A stretch of DNA of 64,000 bases from Roseiarcus sp963798015 (GCA_963798015.1 CAWCSA010000013.1:124001-188000), one strand, 5' to 3'; numbered from the stretch's first letter, positions 36,277 through 44,592 are shown. The notes: generated by a model from the letters alone, not told the origin. A program made the numbers and translations.

Positions 36277-37510
36277 CAGGGCTGTTCAGTTCTCAATGTA
36301 AGTGGGGCATTTCGAGGATTAGATTGATATCGAGGGCGGCACGCCAACGTGCGTTGCGGATGTTGGAGCCCCCTTCTGCCCGGATCAGGTTGTAAGCGAA
36401 CGATCGCAAGCGCGCGACGATGTCGGGGTTCTTTCGGATGCGCGAAGCGTCTTCGGCGAAAGCGGCGTCGCGCACGTAGTGGCTGCCGTTCTCTATGCGC
36501 CAATGAGCGCGGATCCATTCGTTCCAGCGCGCGGGCGTTTGGCTGGAAGCCGAGGAAATCCAGAAGACGGTCTCGCATGTTTGCTTGCAAAGTCCGGTCT
36601 TGGAGTTGCGCTTGCAGACCGTGCGCTCGAGCCGAAGCACGGTCTTGATGAGGCCGTCCCACGGCGTATGGCGGAACCACGCCTTGGCCGGAAACGCCGC
36701 AAGTTCGCGGGTTTCCCAGCGATTGCGACCTGAGGTCTCGCTCTTGGCCGACCCGGTCGGTTTACGGCCCGCCGTTCCCAGCTTGAGCTTGCGGCGTAGG
36801 CTCGGTTGGTTGTCCTTGACCTGGGTCAGCAGGTGATTGCCCGACGCGATCACGCGCTCGAATGTTTTTTTTGGGCGTGCTCGGCGTCGAGCGTGAACAG
36901 ACAGTCTTTCAGCCCCAGCGCCTCGATCAGCTCCGGCGCAGCCGGAATCTCGTTGCTCTTCTCGTCGACCATCAGATGGCCGAGCACGATCTGGTCGGCC
37001 TGCCGCAACGCCGACAACATGTGGGTGGCCTTGCGGTCGCTGAATGCGTCGAAACTGCCGCGCAGCGTCTTGCCGTCGACGGCGATGGCGGTCAGGCCGT
37101 CCGACGAAGGCGCAGCCTCCATCGAGGACGCATGCTGCCGAAACGCTGCCTCCAACGCGGTCGGATCGACGCCCTGGAGGATCGCCCGCAAACCGGTATA
37201 GGAGGGCGAATAGGGCAACCGAAGGCCGAAGGCTTCGTTCAAGCGCTGAAGGTGAATACGAATGAATTCATGCATTTGCCGGTAGGAATTGGCCCCGGCG
37301 ACCATGCCCAAGATCGAATAGAGCAGGACCGTCGCCAGATCGAACCGCAGGCCTTCCCGCCGTCGGCGGTCCGGGATCGAGCGCAAAATCTTCAGCAGCG
37401 ACGCCTGCATCTGACAACCTCCGATTCGGGTTGTCGCGTATAGATTCAGACATTTCCGCCCTCGGGAATCCCAAATCGACCCTCAAAGGTTAAAGAACTG
37501 AACAGCCCTG
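36277..37510 (-). mobile_element. ISAs1-family insertion sequence, 1234 bp
   Basis: The element is bounded by perfect 17-bp inverted repeats, CAGGGCTGTTCAGTTCT, at 36277-36293 and in reverse at 37494-37510. It is flanked by a 10-bp direct repeat CGTTCGAGAG at 36267-36276 and 37511-37520. CAGGG-type ends, 8-10 bp duplications and the transposase sequence fit the ISAs1 family. The IS interrupts a methyltransferase gene of the glycan cluster. Perfect ends and duplication suggest a recent insertion. Confidence 0.93.
36293..37410 (-). pseudogene. ISAs1-family transposase in two frames joined at an A8 tract
   Basis: The first frame (ATG at 37410) gives SIPDRRRREGLRFDLATVLL, TAIAVDGKTLRGSFD and LFTLDAEHAQKK, then ends at 36850. 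The second continues in the -1 frame as VIASGNHLLTQVKDNQPSLR to WIRAHWRIENGSHYVRDAAF and stops at 36293. The catalytic Asp of the DGK motif, the Asp of LDAEHAQ and the Glu of WRIEN are thus split between the frames. The junction is a run of eight A (T8 at 36865-36872 on the plus strand). One extra A, or -1 slippage there, yields a normal transposase of about 372 residues. Programmed slippage, homopolymer miscount or inactivation cannot be separated here. Confidence 0.85.
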
Positions 37511-37707
37511 CGTTCGAGAGAAAGACACCCGGGGCAGATCGTATCGGCGGCCAGCGGGTATCCGTAAGAAAAAAAACGGCCGGAGTGACCACAAATCGTA
37601 CAATGTCTCGGATATTGAGCACCGAACAACCTCAAGCCGGATTTACGAGCATATTTAAGCGCCCGTACAGTGGCCCGGATTGGCTTCGGTACGTTGTTAT
37701 ACTGCAT
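37511..37707 (-). pseudogene. Methyltransferase, N-terminal part, cut by ISAs1-family element
   Basis: The 5' portion of the methyltransferase begins with the ATG at 37707 (MQYNNVPKPIRATVRALKYA). It carries a zinc-ribbon-like pair of cysteine knuckles, CTICG and CPGC, before the insertion point at SLER. Beyond 37511 the frame runs into the IS end and stops after a few codons at 37483. This N-terminal metal-binding region followed by a class I methyltransferase domain is common in glycan loci. No ribosome site is obvious. It is the first gene of the minus-strand cluster, so the IS may also have polar effects on acp, GT2 and epimerase expression. Confidence 0.82.
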
Positions 37708-37960
37708 GAAATCTTAGCCCTAAACGAAGGAAGCGGCGCTCACGAGAAAACCAAATGGTCTTTTCTTGGCGCCGCTCTTATGTGGCGGCATTCTATATCG
37801 TTCGAGCGCGGCAATGGCAATCCCCAAATCGGCTAGGATCTAGGCGCTGACGCGCTTGCGCCGAGGGACGCAGATCGACCGCTACTTGCCGTCGGGAGGC
37901 ACGACATCAGCCGCAACCGATATCAGGCTGCGCGCCAATTCCGGGCCGGATGTATTATTA

Positions 37961-38491
37961 TTATTGCTTTTCGACCTGCCCGAATTCGAGGTCGACCGGG
38001 GTGGCGCGGCCGAAGATGGATACGGCGACTTTGACCCGCGATCGGGATTCGTCGACTTCCTCGACCACACCGTTGAAGGAGGCAAAGGGCCCGTCCGCCA
38101 CCCGCACGTTTTCGCCGATCTCGAACCGGATCGCCGCCTTCGGCCGCTCGACGCCATCGGCCACCTGGCCCTTGATCCGCTCGGCTTCGACATCGGGGAT
38201 TGGCATCGGCTTCTTGTCCGCCCCAAGGAAGCCAGTCACCTTGGGTGTGTTCTTGATCAAGTGGTAAGCCTCGTCGGTGAGGTCGCATTTGACTAGGACA
38301 TAGCCGGGAAAGAACTTCCGCTCGGAGTTGATTTTGCGCCCGCGGCGCATCTCGACGACCTGCTCGGTCGGTACGAGGATTTCCTCGAATTTATCGGATA
38401 GGCCGCGCTGGCTCGCCTGCTCGCGAATGGATTCCGCGACCTTCTTCTCAAAGTTGGAATAAGCGTGAACGATGTACCAGCGCATAGTCAT
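37961..38491 (-). CDS. nusG: Transcription termination/antitermination protein NusG
   Basis: NusG binds RNA polymerase and Rho and couples transcription to translation. The 176-residue product from the ATG at 38491 has the family N-terminal domain (MRWYIVHAYSNFEKKVAESI, EEILVPTEQVVEMRRGRK, FPGYVLVKCDL, PKVTGFLGAD). It ends in a KOW domain (GENVRVADGPFASFNGVVEE, FGRATPVDLEFGQVEK). A second ATG at 38485 is equally usable. It lies 29 bp after secE on the same strand, the universal secE-nusG pair. Confidence 0.97.
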   Translation of the reverse strand: MTMRWYIVHAYSNFEKKVAESIREQASQRGLSDKFEEILVPTEQVVEMRRGRKINSERKFFPGYVLVKCDLTDEAYHLIKNTPKVTGFLGADKKPMPIPDVEAERIKGQVADGVERPKAAIRFEIGENVRVADGPFASFNGVVEEVDESRSRVKVAVSIFGRATPVDLEFGQVEKQ

Positions 38492-38520
38492 ATTTGGGCG
38501 ATCCGGATCATAGCCGAGGT

Positions 38521-38718
38521 TTAGCCGACGCGCCCGAAGCCAAGCACGAGAGAGACGATTGTTCGCAGCACCTCGTCGACGACGAGGAAGAACAAACTCG
38601 TGAACACCACCAGCATCAGCACTAGCCCTGTGGTGATGAGGGTCTCGCGCCGCGTCGGCCAAATGACCTTGGCGCCCTCGGCGCGTACCTGCTGAATGAA
38701 CTCGAATGGATTGGCCAT
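38521..38718 (-). CDS. secE: Preprotein translocase subunit SecE
   Basis: The 65-residue single-spanning SecE subunit of the SecYEG translocon. The ATG at 38718 opens the typical sequence MANPFEFIQQVRAEGAKVIW followed by PTRRET. A transmembrane helix (residues about 29-55, LITTGLVLMLVVFTSLFFLV) follows. It is co-transcribed with nusG. The tRNA-Trp gene that often precedes secE is not present; the 160 bp upstream hold only a GC-rich hairpin (CGCGGCGC/GCGCCGCG at about 38777-38806). Confidence 0.95.
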   Translation of the reverse strand: MANPFEFIQQVRAEGAKVIWPTRRETLITTGLVLMLVVFTSLFFLVVDEVLRTIVSLVLGFGRVG

Positions 38719-38908
38719 TGTCTCGACGTGGGTTTGAAATTCAACTCGGCAAGCGGCGACGCCCGGCCAGAAAAACTCGCGGCGCGGAGCCTCCCGGCGC
38801 CGCGCCACTCCAACCTCATATAGGAAAAGGCGCCCTCTCGCCAAGCGAAATGTGACGGGCTGAGATAAAACAGTCACAATGGTCCGGGCGTGTGCGCCTT
38901 CCGGGCCG

Positions 38909-40105
38909 CTAGCCGCGGAAGTGCTTCGACAGCTTAAGGCCCTGGTGCTGATAGTTGGAGGTCGCGTCGGCGCCGTAGAGCACGTCCGGCTGCCCGGCGA
39001 GTTTTTCGTACACCAGCCTCCCGACCGGCTGGCCGTCTTCCAACAGGAATGGCACATCGCGGCTGCGCACTTCCAGCACCGCCCGAGCGGATGGGCGCCC
39101 GTCTCCCCCCTGCCCGAAGCCTGGATCGAAGAAGCCCGCGTAATGAACGCGAAACTCCCCGATCGCCGGATCGATCGGCGCCATTTCCGCCGCAAGGTCA
39201 GGGGGTATCTGGACACTCTCCCGCGAAGCCAGGATGTAGAACTGGTCCGGATCGAGGATCAGGCGCCGATCCTCTCGGGCGCGGATCGGCTCCCAGAAGT
39301 CCTCTATGGCGTAGCCGCGCAAGCGGTTGACGTCGATGACGTCGCTGTTCTTGATCGCTTGGTAGCCAACGACGGACTCGCCCAAACCTCCGAGATCGAC
39401 CCGCAACACAACGCCCTCGCGCAAGTCGAGCACGCTGTCGACCAGCGGGCAGGCAAGGTGTCGCCTCCGGATCTCGGCATCGCCGAGAGTGAAAGTGTGT
39501 CTTCCCTGCTGCTTGGAATTGCGGCTGCGAAACCGGACCTGGCTCAGTTTCGATTCCGCTTTAACGCGGACGCTGAAGCTGCGGGGCGAAATCTCAAGCC
39601 AAAGCTCGCCGTTGTAGCCAAGCGGCACGTCGTCGAACGCCTCTCCCCCATCGACGATGAGGCGGGTGAAAATGTCGATGCGACCGGTCGAGCTCTTCGG
39701 ATTTGCCGCGCCGGACAGGTTGGGCCTCAGCTCCAGCCGCTCCATCAGCCGGGCGATATAGACAATCCCTTTCTCCAGCACAGCGCCTTTGCCCGCCAAC
39801 GAGACGGGCTCCGCGTTCAGGCTCTTGAGCCGGTCGCGAACGGTGTGATCGCGCCCGGGCAGGAAGCTCGAGCGAACACGATAGGCTTCCTTGCTGAGCC
39901 TCAGGTCGAGACTGGCAGGCTGAAGCTGCGTTGGCTCCACCGCAATCTCTGCCTTGATCAGTTTTCTGCCGATCATGGCCCGGATCTTCTGCCGCCCGAA
40001 CAGGCCGAACGGAGCGGAGAACAAGGCGTCCGCCACGCCGGGCTCATCACTGTCGAGGATGTGGGGAAGCGGCGTCCGGGGCGGCGTCAACAGCTTAAGC
40101 CTCAA
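38909..40105 (-). CDS. dcd: 2'-deoxycytidine 5'-triphosphate deaminase, long alphaproteobacterial type
   Basis: A 398-residue protein of the long dCTP deaminase group found in alphaproteobacteria, roughly twice the length of E. coli Dcd, supplying dUTP for thymidylate synthesis. Motifs are LQPASLDLRLSKEAYRVRSS and the active-site NPKSSTGRIDIFTRLIVDGG in the first half. A second dUTPase-like half follows, with HYAGFFDPGFGQGGDGRPSA and the arginine-rich VLEVRSRDVPF. The ATG at 40105 gives about 45 residues before the conserved part, so a later start is possible. It diverges from the metZ promoter region. Confidence 0.9.
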   Translation of the reverse strand: MRLKLLTPPRTPLPHILDSDEPGVADALFSAPFGLFGRQKIRAMIGRKLIKAEIAVEPTQLQPASLDLRLSKEAYRVRSSFLPGRDHTVRDRLKSLNAEPVSLAGKGAVLEKGIVYIARLMERLELRPNLSGAANPKSSTGRIDIFTRLIVDGGEAFDDVPLGYNGELWLEISPRSFSVRVKAESKLSQVRFRSRNSKQQGRHTFTLGDAEIRRRHLACPLVDSVLDLREGVVLRVDLGGLGESVVGYQAIKNSDVIDVNRLRGYAIEDFWEPIRAREDRRLILDPDQFYILASRESVQIPPDLAAEMAPIDPAIGEFRVHYAGFFDPGFGQGGDGRPSARAVLEVRSRDVPFLLEDGQPVGRLVYEKLAGQPDVLYGADATSNYQHQGLKLSKHFRG

Positions 40106-40169
40106 AGGCGGTTTCGCGTTGTTAGCGCCCCCGAACCTTTAAGCCAAGGCTTGTGAGGACGGCTTAGTC

Positions 40170-40199
40170 TTGACGCCATGGCATGTCTGGCGCTATCAA
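40170..40199 (+). promoter_or_regulatory. Sigma-70-type promoter for the metZ leader
   Basis: TTGACG at 40170-40175 and TATCAA at 40194-40199, with 18-bp spacing, would start transcription near 40206. This is just where the SAM-II aptamer begins. Position and fit make this the best promoter candidate in the window, though it is unproven. Confidence 0.65.
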
Positions 40200-40202
40200 A
40201 AT

Positions 40203-40270
40203 CCCTCTCGTGGTCATTTGAGCCGATCGGCTTGCCGCCACGTTAAACAACGGGCTAAAAGATCGGGGCG
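40203..40270 (+). ncRNA. SAM-II (SAM-alpha) riboswitch upstream of metZ
   Basis: The leader matches the SAM-II consensus as I recall it. Stem P1 is CGTGG (40209-40213) with CCACG (40238-40242). The loop segment TCATTTGAGCCGATCGG and TTGCCG lies between, followed by CGTTAAACAACGGGCTAAAA (40241-40260), the conserved 3' part that forms the pseudoknot. SAM-II riboswitches bind S-adenosylmethionine and repress translation of methionine-synthesis genes in alphaproteobacteria. The aptamer ends about 60 nt before the metZ ATG. A covariance-model search against Rfam RF00521 would settle it. Confidence 0.88.
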
Positions 40271-40331
40271 CATTCAAAACCGTCGCCTCGTCTCAAGCCC
40301 GTCAGGTGCCGTCGGCGCAAAGGACTTGAAG

Positions 40332-41561
40332 ATGACGAGCCCGCGTAGATCCCGAGATCCCAAGACACTCAGGCCCGCGACACAGTTGATCCATGGCGGG
40401 TCGATGCGTTCGGCGTTCAACGAGACGTCCGAGGCTCTCTTCCTCACTCAGGGCTATCTCTACGACACGATGGAGATGGCGGAGGCGCGCTTCAAGGGCG
40501 AAGATCCCGGCTTTATCTATTCCCGTTTCGCCAATCCGACCGTCTCGATGTTCGAGCGGCGGATGGCGCTGCTCGAGGGAACCGAGGCAGCGCGGGCGAC
40601 GGCGAGCGGCATGGCCGCCGTCACCGCCTCGCTCATGGGCCAGCTCCAGGCTGGCGACCACATCGTCGCGGCGAGGGCTTTGTTCGGTTCCTGTCTTTAT
40701 GTTGTCGAGGAGCTGCTGCCGCGTTTCGGCGTTGCGTCCACCCTCGTCGATGGCGCGGACCTCGACGCCTGGCGCGCGGCTTTGCGTCCGAATACGAAGA
40801 CGGCGTTCCTCGAATCGCCGACCAATCCGACGCTCGAGCTCGTCGACATCGCCGGCGTCGCCGAGATCATGCATGGGGCCGGGGCAACGCTCGTCGTCGA
40901 CAATGTGTTCGCGACGCCCTTGCTTCAGCATCCGATGCAGCTCGGCGCCGATTGCGTCGTCTATTCGGCCACCAAACACATCGATGGCCAGGGGCGCGTG
41001 CTCGGCGGCGTCATTCTGGCGAGCGAGAAGTTCATCGCCGACCACATCCACAACTTCCTCCGCCAAACCGGGCCTTGTCTCTCGCCATTCAACGCCTGGA
41101 CGCTGCTCAAGTCACTGGAGACCCTGCCCATTCGCGTCGCCGCGCAAATGCGCAGCGCGGAGAAGATCGCGGACTTCCTCAGCCAGCATCCTGCAATTCA
41201 GCGCACGCTCTATCCCGGCCGCGCCGATCATCCGCAGGCAGCGCTCGCCAAGCGGCAGATGGAAGGCGGCGGCACGTTGGTGGCGTTCGAGGTCGCCGGC
41301 GGCAAGGCGGCGGCTTTCCGGGTCGCGAACGCGCTGACGATCATCGGCATCTCCAACAATCTTGGCGACGCCAAAAGCCTCATCACCCATCCGGAGACGA
41401 CGACCCACCAGCGGCTGAAGCCCGAGCAGCGTGCGACGCTCGGCATTGCGCCCGGCCTTCTCAGATTGTCGGTCGGGCTCGAGGACGTGGACGATCTGAT
41501 CGAGGACTTGGTCCAGGCGCTCAACAAAACGGCGCTGCCGGGCCGCCAAGCGGCCGAGTAG
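40332..41561 (+). CDS. metZ: O-succinylhomoserine sulfhydrylase
   Basis: MetZ makes homocysteine directly from O-succinyl- (or O-acetyl-) homoserine and sulfide using PLP. The ATG at 40332 starts MTSPRRSRDPKTLRPATQLI; the frame upstream, to 40170, crosses the riboswitch and is not coding. The 409-residue product has YSRFANPTVSMFERRMALLE, SGMAAVTASL, VVDNVFATPLLQHP and the PLP lysine K215 in YSATKHIDGQGR. A SAM-II riboswitch lies in its leader, so expression should fall when SAM is plentiful. The downstream hairpin AGGAC(T)CGG/CCGTCCT at 41609-41631 may help end the transcript. Confidence 0.96.
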   Translation: MTSPRRSRDPKTLRPATQLIHGGSMRSAFNETSEALFLTQGYLYDTMEMAEARFKGEDPGFIYSRFANPTVSMFERRMALLEGTEAARATASGMAAVTASLMGQLQAGDHIVAARALFGSCLYVVEELLPRFGVASTLVDGADLDAWRAALRPNTKTAFLESPTNPTLELVDIAGVAEIMHGAGATLVVDNVFATPLLQHPMQLGADCVVYSATKHIDGQGRVLGGVILASEKFIADHIHNFLRQTGPCLSPFNAWTLLKSLETLPIRVAAQMRSAEKIADFLSQHPAIQRTLYPGRADHPQAALAKRQMEGGGTLVAFEVAGGKAAAFRVANALTIIGISNNLGDAKSLITHPETTTHQRLKPEQRATLGIAPGLLRLSVGLEDVDDLIEDLVQALNKTALPGRQAAE

Positions 41562-41660
41562 GCCCTAGTTCCACTTTTACTTCCGCGCCCTCATGTTTTC
41601 AATGCGTTAGGACTCGGTTTAGTTCCGTCCTCGGGTAGCCGCCAGACACGAACGGCATGG

Positions 41661-41676
41661 CTCGGGCAACAAATCA
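41661..41676. repeat. 16-bp target-site duplication of ISNCY-type element (left copy)
   Basis: CTCGGGCAACAAATCA is identical to 43068-43083 on the other side of the element. The next base (T) also matches on both sides, so the duplication could be counted as 17 bp. Confidence 0.92.
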
Positions 41677-41746
41677 TGTCGATAGCGAATTAAGTTGTCC
41701 GGTTTTGGTAGCCCATCATATGTCCGCTTCTGCTGGTTCTGTTCTG

Positions 41747-41797
41747 CCTCGTGGGCGGGGTGGGCAAGCCGGAGGCTTGTCCATGCCGTCCACGAGG
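41747..41797. terminator. Long stem-loop inside the ISNCY element, beyond the transposase stop
   Basis: CCTCGTGGGCGG (41747-41758) pairs with CCGTCCACGAGG (41786-41797) with one G-U. Inside, GGGCAAGCC (41762-41770) pairs with GGCTTGTCC (41774-41782), again with one G-U. The structure follows the transposase stop by 20 nt in the direction of transcription. It may act as a terminator or block read-through transcription. There is no T-run. Confidence 0.6.
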
Positions 41798-41816
41798 GCT
41801 TCGCCGCCGAGCGGAT

Positions 41817-42989
41817 TTAAGCGGCGTTTTTCGCATCTCTGATCGCTCCGTTCTGGTCATATCGGCCGATGCAGCGGGGCCCGTGGAAGAGGGCGTGGGA
41901 GCCGTCGGGGTAGACGTGGACCTTGACCCGCGCCTTGACGAAATGGGGCCGCATCGGGCTTTCGGGGATCTGCAGTTTCAGCGTCCGGTAGGACACGCAA
42001 TTGTCGTTCATGACCTGGCGTTCCTCCTGCACGCAGAGAATCTCGTCGAGGTCGACGCCCGGAATAAGCGTGAAGGCTGAACCCTCGCCGGCCGGATCGA
42101 CCGCAAAGCGGGCGTTGTGTTCCGGCAGATAGCGGTCGCGGATGAAGGCGTTGGCCGCCTCCACATCGGTTATGCCGGCGAGCCGGAGCTCCTTGGGCAG
42201 CCGGCCCTGAAGCGTGCCGAACATCCGTTCCGAACGGCCACGGGCCTGGGGAGAGAAAGCCCCGATATGCTCGATTCCGAGCTGCTCAAGGGCTCGCCCG
42301 ACCTGGGTCGGTGAGCCGCGGTCGATCTCGCCGGCCTTGGTGGTGCGGAAATAGTGCGAGCCGCGATCCGTATAGAGGCTCATCGGCAGGCCGTGCTCGG
42401 CGAAAACCTCCTTCAGCGCCCGGAAGGTCGAGGCCGTGCCCTCCTCCTCGATGAGAAAGGCCGAATAGATCGCCCCCGTCGCATCGTCGAGCGTCACGAT
42501 CAGGTCGAGCGCCGGCTGGCCCTCGAGCCATTCGTGGCGCGAGCCGTCCTGGTGCAGCATCATGCCCGGCAGTGGCCGCCGCTCGCGCTTGCGCCGGTGG
42601 GCGCCCTTGCGCGGCGCCTTCGCCACAACGCCCGCCCACTGAAGATGCAGCTTCGTCCAGGTGTAGCCCCAGCCGAAGCCGTGATCCTTGATCAGATGCT
42701 CGTGGAAGTGCTTGACCGTAAAACCCTGGTAGCGCTCGCGGTAAAGCCGCTCCACTTCCTCCGCCCGATCGGCGGGAACCCGCCTGCCCGACGCCTGGCC
42801 GAGCCGGCGGTCGACAAGCCCAGCCTCGCCTTCCTCTTCGTAACGCCGCGTCCAGCGCCGGAACGTCCGCTCGCTCACGCCGAGCAACTCAGCCGCCTCT
42901 TCCTGGTTCAGCTCCGCCGATTCCCAGCGGTTCAGAACGTTCAAAAACACCGTCATGCGCACACCCTGAAGGGCTTCTGTCCAGCGCAT
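41817..42989 (-). CDS. ISNCY-family transposase with helix-turn-helix and DDE core
   Basis: A 390-residue transposase. The N-terminal helix-turn-helix (LNQEEAAELLGVSERTFRRW) is followed by a linker with GQASGRRVPADRAEEVERLY and an integrase-type catalytic core. In that core are MLHQDGSRHEWLEG (first Asp), SLYTDRGSHYF (second Asp) and IGAFSPQARGRSERMFGTLQ (Glu). The C-terminal tail contains a beta-barrel-like segment. The ATG at 42989 is preceded by GGAGGGG. The same protein begins at 63814. The enzyme moves the 1391-bp element and, given the flanking evidence, appears to choose a defined target. Confidence 0.93.
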   Translation of the reverse strand: MRWTEALQGVRMTVFLNVLNRWESAELNQEEAAELLGVSERTFRRWTRRYEEEGEAGLVDRRLGQASGRRVPADRAEEVERLYRERYQGFTVKHFHEHLIKDHGFGWGYTWTKLHLQWAGVVAKAPRKGAHRRKRERRPLPGMMLHQDGSRHEWLEGQPALDLIVTLDDATGAIYSAFLIEEEGTASTFRALKEVFAEHGLPMSLYTDRGSHYFRTTKAGEIDRGSPTQVGRALEQLGIEHIGAFSPQARGRSERMFGTLQGRLPKELRLAGITDVEAANAFIRDRYLPEHNARFAVDPAGEGSAFTLIPGVDLDEILCVQEERQVMNDNCVSYRTLKLQIPESPMRPHFVKARVKVHVYPDGSHALFHGPRCIGRYDQNGAIRDAKNAA

Positions 42990-43067
42990 CCAACCCCTCC
43001 AAAAAGGGCCGGATCTACCGGACAGATCGTGCGCTACCTAAACCGGACATATCGTCTGCTACCGACA

Positions 43068-43338
43068 CTCGGGCAACAAATCATTGCGGATAATCAGAAT
43101 CCGGGTTAAGCTTGCCCCATGAACAATCCGCATGGCCTCGACCGCGCTTCAATCACGGCGTCTCTCAATACCAGGGATGAGCGAGAAAAAATTTCCGCCG
43201 ATAATAGCGCATAACCCATTGAAAAGTCTAGATTTGGACGAGAGAATCCAAGGAATTCCAAGAGAATCCAACGCTCATAACTGGTGGTCTACGTGACGAA
43301 ACGGCGGTAGCCCAAGAAAATCCAAACGGATCGACCGG
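43068..43338 (-). repeat. Intergenic repeat element, copy A (metZ-hemW gap)
   Basis: Read on the minus strand this segment matches 63455-63735. Both begin GGTCGAT...TTTGGATTTTCTTGG, contain CGCCGTTTCG and a phased TTGGATT-C-CTTGGA series ending GGATTCTCTCGTCC. Both then share GACTT-TCAAT-GGTTA and TTGTTCATGGGGCAAGCTTA, plus a 39-nt tail. The tail ends at the ISNCY insertion point; bases 43068-43083 are the target duplication. No intact gene is seen. A short frame in both copies reads LDxLGxPWILSS, but base differences are not biased to third codon positions. Function unknown; it occupies the gap between convergent metZ and hemW. Confidence 0.75.
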
Positions 43339-43395
43339 AGCTATTCACAAATTGGATCCGTTAATAATCAAACCGACCCAGCCGAAGGCAGAGTG

Positions 43396-44592
43396 CTACG
43401 CGGCGACGTCGGCGACCACGGTGTCGAGCAGCGGCGCGCCCATCGCGGTCACGCGGATGCGCCCGCGCTCGTCGCGCTCCAGGAAACCGTCCTCGATCAG
43501 GCTCCGAATCCGCTCAGGGTCGATGAGGCGACCACTGACCTTCTCGAACGTCCGCGGGTCGACGCCTTCGCTTAAACGCAGCCCCATCAGCAGGAACTCG
43601 TCGCCCTGCTCCTCGCGGCTCAAGGGCGTGCTTTCGACCAAGCCGTTCCCCTCGCTTTCGACAAGAGTCAGCCACATTTCCGGGTGCCGCTCGGTTTCCT
43701 GCGCCAATCGTCCCTTCGCCGTGACGAGGCGCCCGTGCGCGCCCGGACCAACGCCCGCATATTCGCCGTAACGCCAATAGATGAGGTTGTGGCGGCTCTC
43801 GCCGCCAGGGCGCGCGTGATTTGAAACCTCATAGGCCGGCAGACCGCGCGCGTAAGTCAATTCTCGCGTTGCCTGGAACAAAGCGAGGCTCAGCTCTTCG
43901 TCCGGCAGTTCGAGCTTGCCCGCGTCGCGCAGGCGCTCGAACATCGTGTCGGGTTCGATGGTCAGTTGATAAAGCGAAATGTGGTCGCCGACATAGTTCA
44001 GCGCCTCGGCGAGCTCGCGCCGCCAACCGGCGTCGCTCTGTCCCGGCCGGCCATAAATCAGGTCGAACGTGAAGCGCGGAAACAGCGAGGCGGCGAGCCT
44101 CACGGCGGCCAGCGCCTCGACCACCGTATGCTTGCGCCCGAGAGCTTTCAGATCAAAGTCGTTGAGCGCCTGGACGCCGATCGACAGTCGGTTGACGCCG
44201 GCCGACCGATAGCCTCGAAATCGCTCGGCCTCGACGCTGGTCGGGTTGGCTTCGAGCGTAATCTCCGCGTCTTTGTCGAGGCCCCAGGCGGATGCGATGG
44301 CGTCGATGATTCCCTGGACCGTCTCCGGGCGCATGAGCGACGGCGTGCCACCGCCAAAGAACACCGAGCGCACCGTCCGGCGCGGCGCGAGTCCTGCCCG
44401 ATGGGCGATCTCCGCCTTGAACGCGGCGAGATAGCGCGCCTCGTCGATCGCCGCGCCGCGCACATGACTATTGAAGTCGCAATAGGGACATTTCGACAGG
44501 CAGAAGGGCCAATGGACATAGACCCCGAACCCCGGTTCATCGGGGGAGGCCCGGTCGGCGCGCGCGGCGGTCGCGATCACGCTGCGAATCAT
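43396..44592 (-). CDS. hemW: Heme chaperone HemW (coproporphyrinogen III oxidase-like radical SAM protein)
   Basis: HemW is a radical SAM protein that binds heme and is related to HemN but lacks oxygen-independent coproporphyrinogen oxidase activity. The 398-residue product has the 4Fe-4S motif C31-x3-C35-x2-C38 (WPFCLSKCPYCDFNSH). It also has SVFFGGGTPSLM, VNRLSIGVQALND, TFDLIYGRPGQ and the C-terminal HemN domain (GVDPRTFEKVSGRLIDPERI). HemN-type proteins carry a fourth nearby cysteine (CxxxCxxCxC), absent here. The GTG/ATG start at 44592 follows glnK by 60 bp on the same strand. Confidence 0.93.
   Translation of the reverse strand: MIRSVIATAARADRASPDEPGFGVYVHWPFCLSKCPYCDFNSHVRGAAIDEARYLAAFKAEIAHRAGLAPRRTVRSVFFGGGTPSLMRPETVQGIIDAIASAWGLDKDAEITLEANPTSVEAERFRGYRSAGVNRLSIGVQALNDFDLKALGRKHTVVEALAAVRLAASLFPRFTFDLIYGRPGQSDAGWRRELAEALNYVGDHISLYQLTIEPDTMFERLRDAGKLELPDEELSLALFQATRELTYARGLPAYEVSNHARPGGESRHNLIYWRYGEYAGVGPGAHGRLVTAKGRLAQETERHPEMWLTLVESEGNGLVESTPLSREEQGDEFLLMGLRLSEGVDPRTFEKVSGRLIDPERIRSLIEDGFLERDERGRIRVTAMGAPLLDTVVADVAA

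Larger units (their letters stand above)
41677..43067 (-). mobile_element. ISNCY-type insertion sequence, complete copy, 1391 bp
   Basis: The element begins TGTCGATAGC and ends GCTACCGACA. The ends carry related sub-repeats: TGTCCGGTTTTGGTAGCC at the left and, read inward at the right, TGTCGGTAGCAGACGATATG then TGTCCGGTTTAGGTAGCG. These look like multiple transposase-binding sites. A 16-bp direct repeat flanks it. It carries one transposase gene on the minus strand and a long hairpin at its left end. A second copy in opposite orientation starts at 63736. The insertion point lies in the intergenic repeat described at 43068-43338. Confidence 0.92.

Noticed and set aside
38719..38880. Possible tRNA-Trp upstream of secE, expected from synteny
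   Set aside because: The DNA was read on the minus strand and no cloverleaf or T-loop sequence is present; only a GC-rich hairpin occurs.
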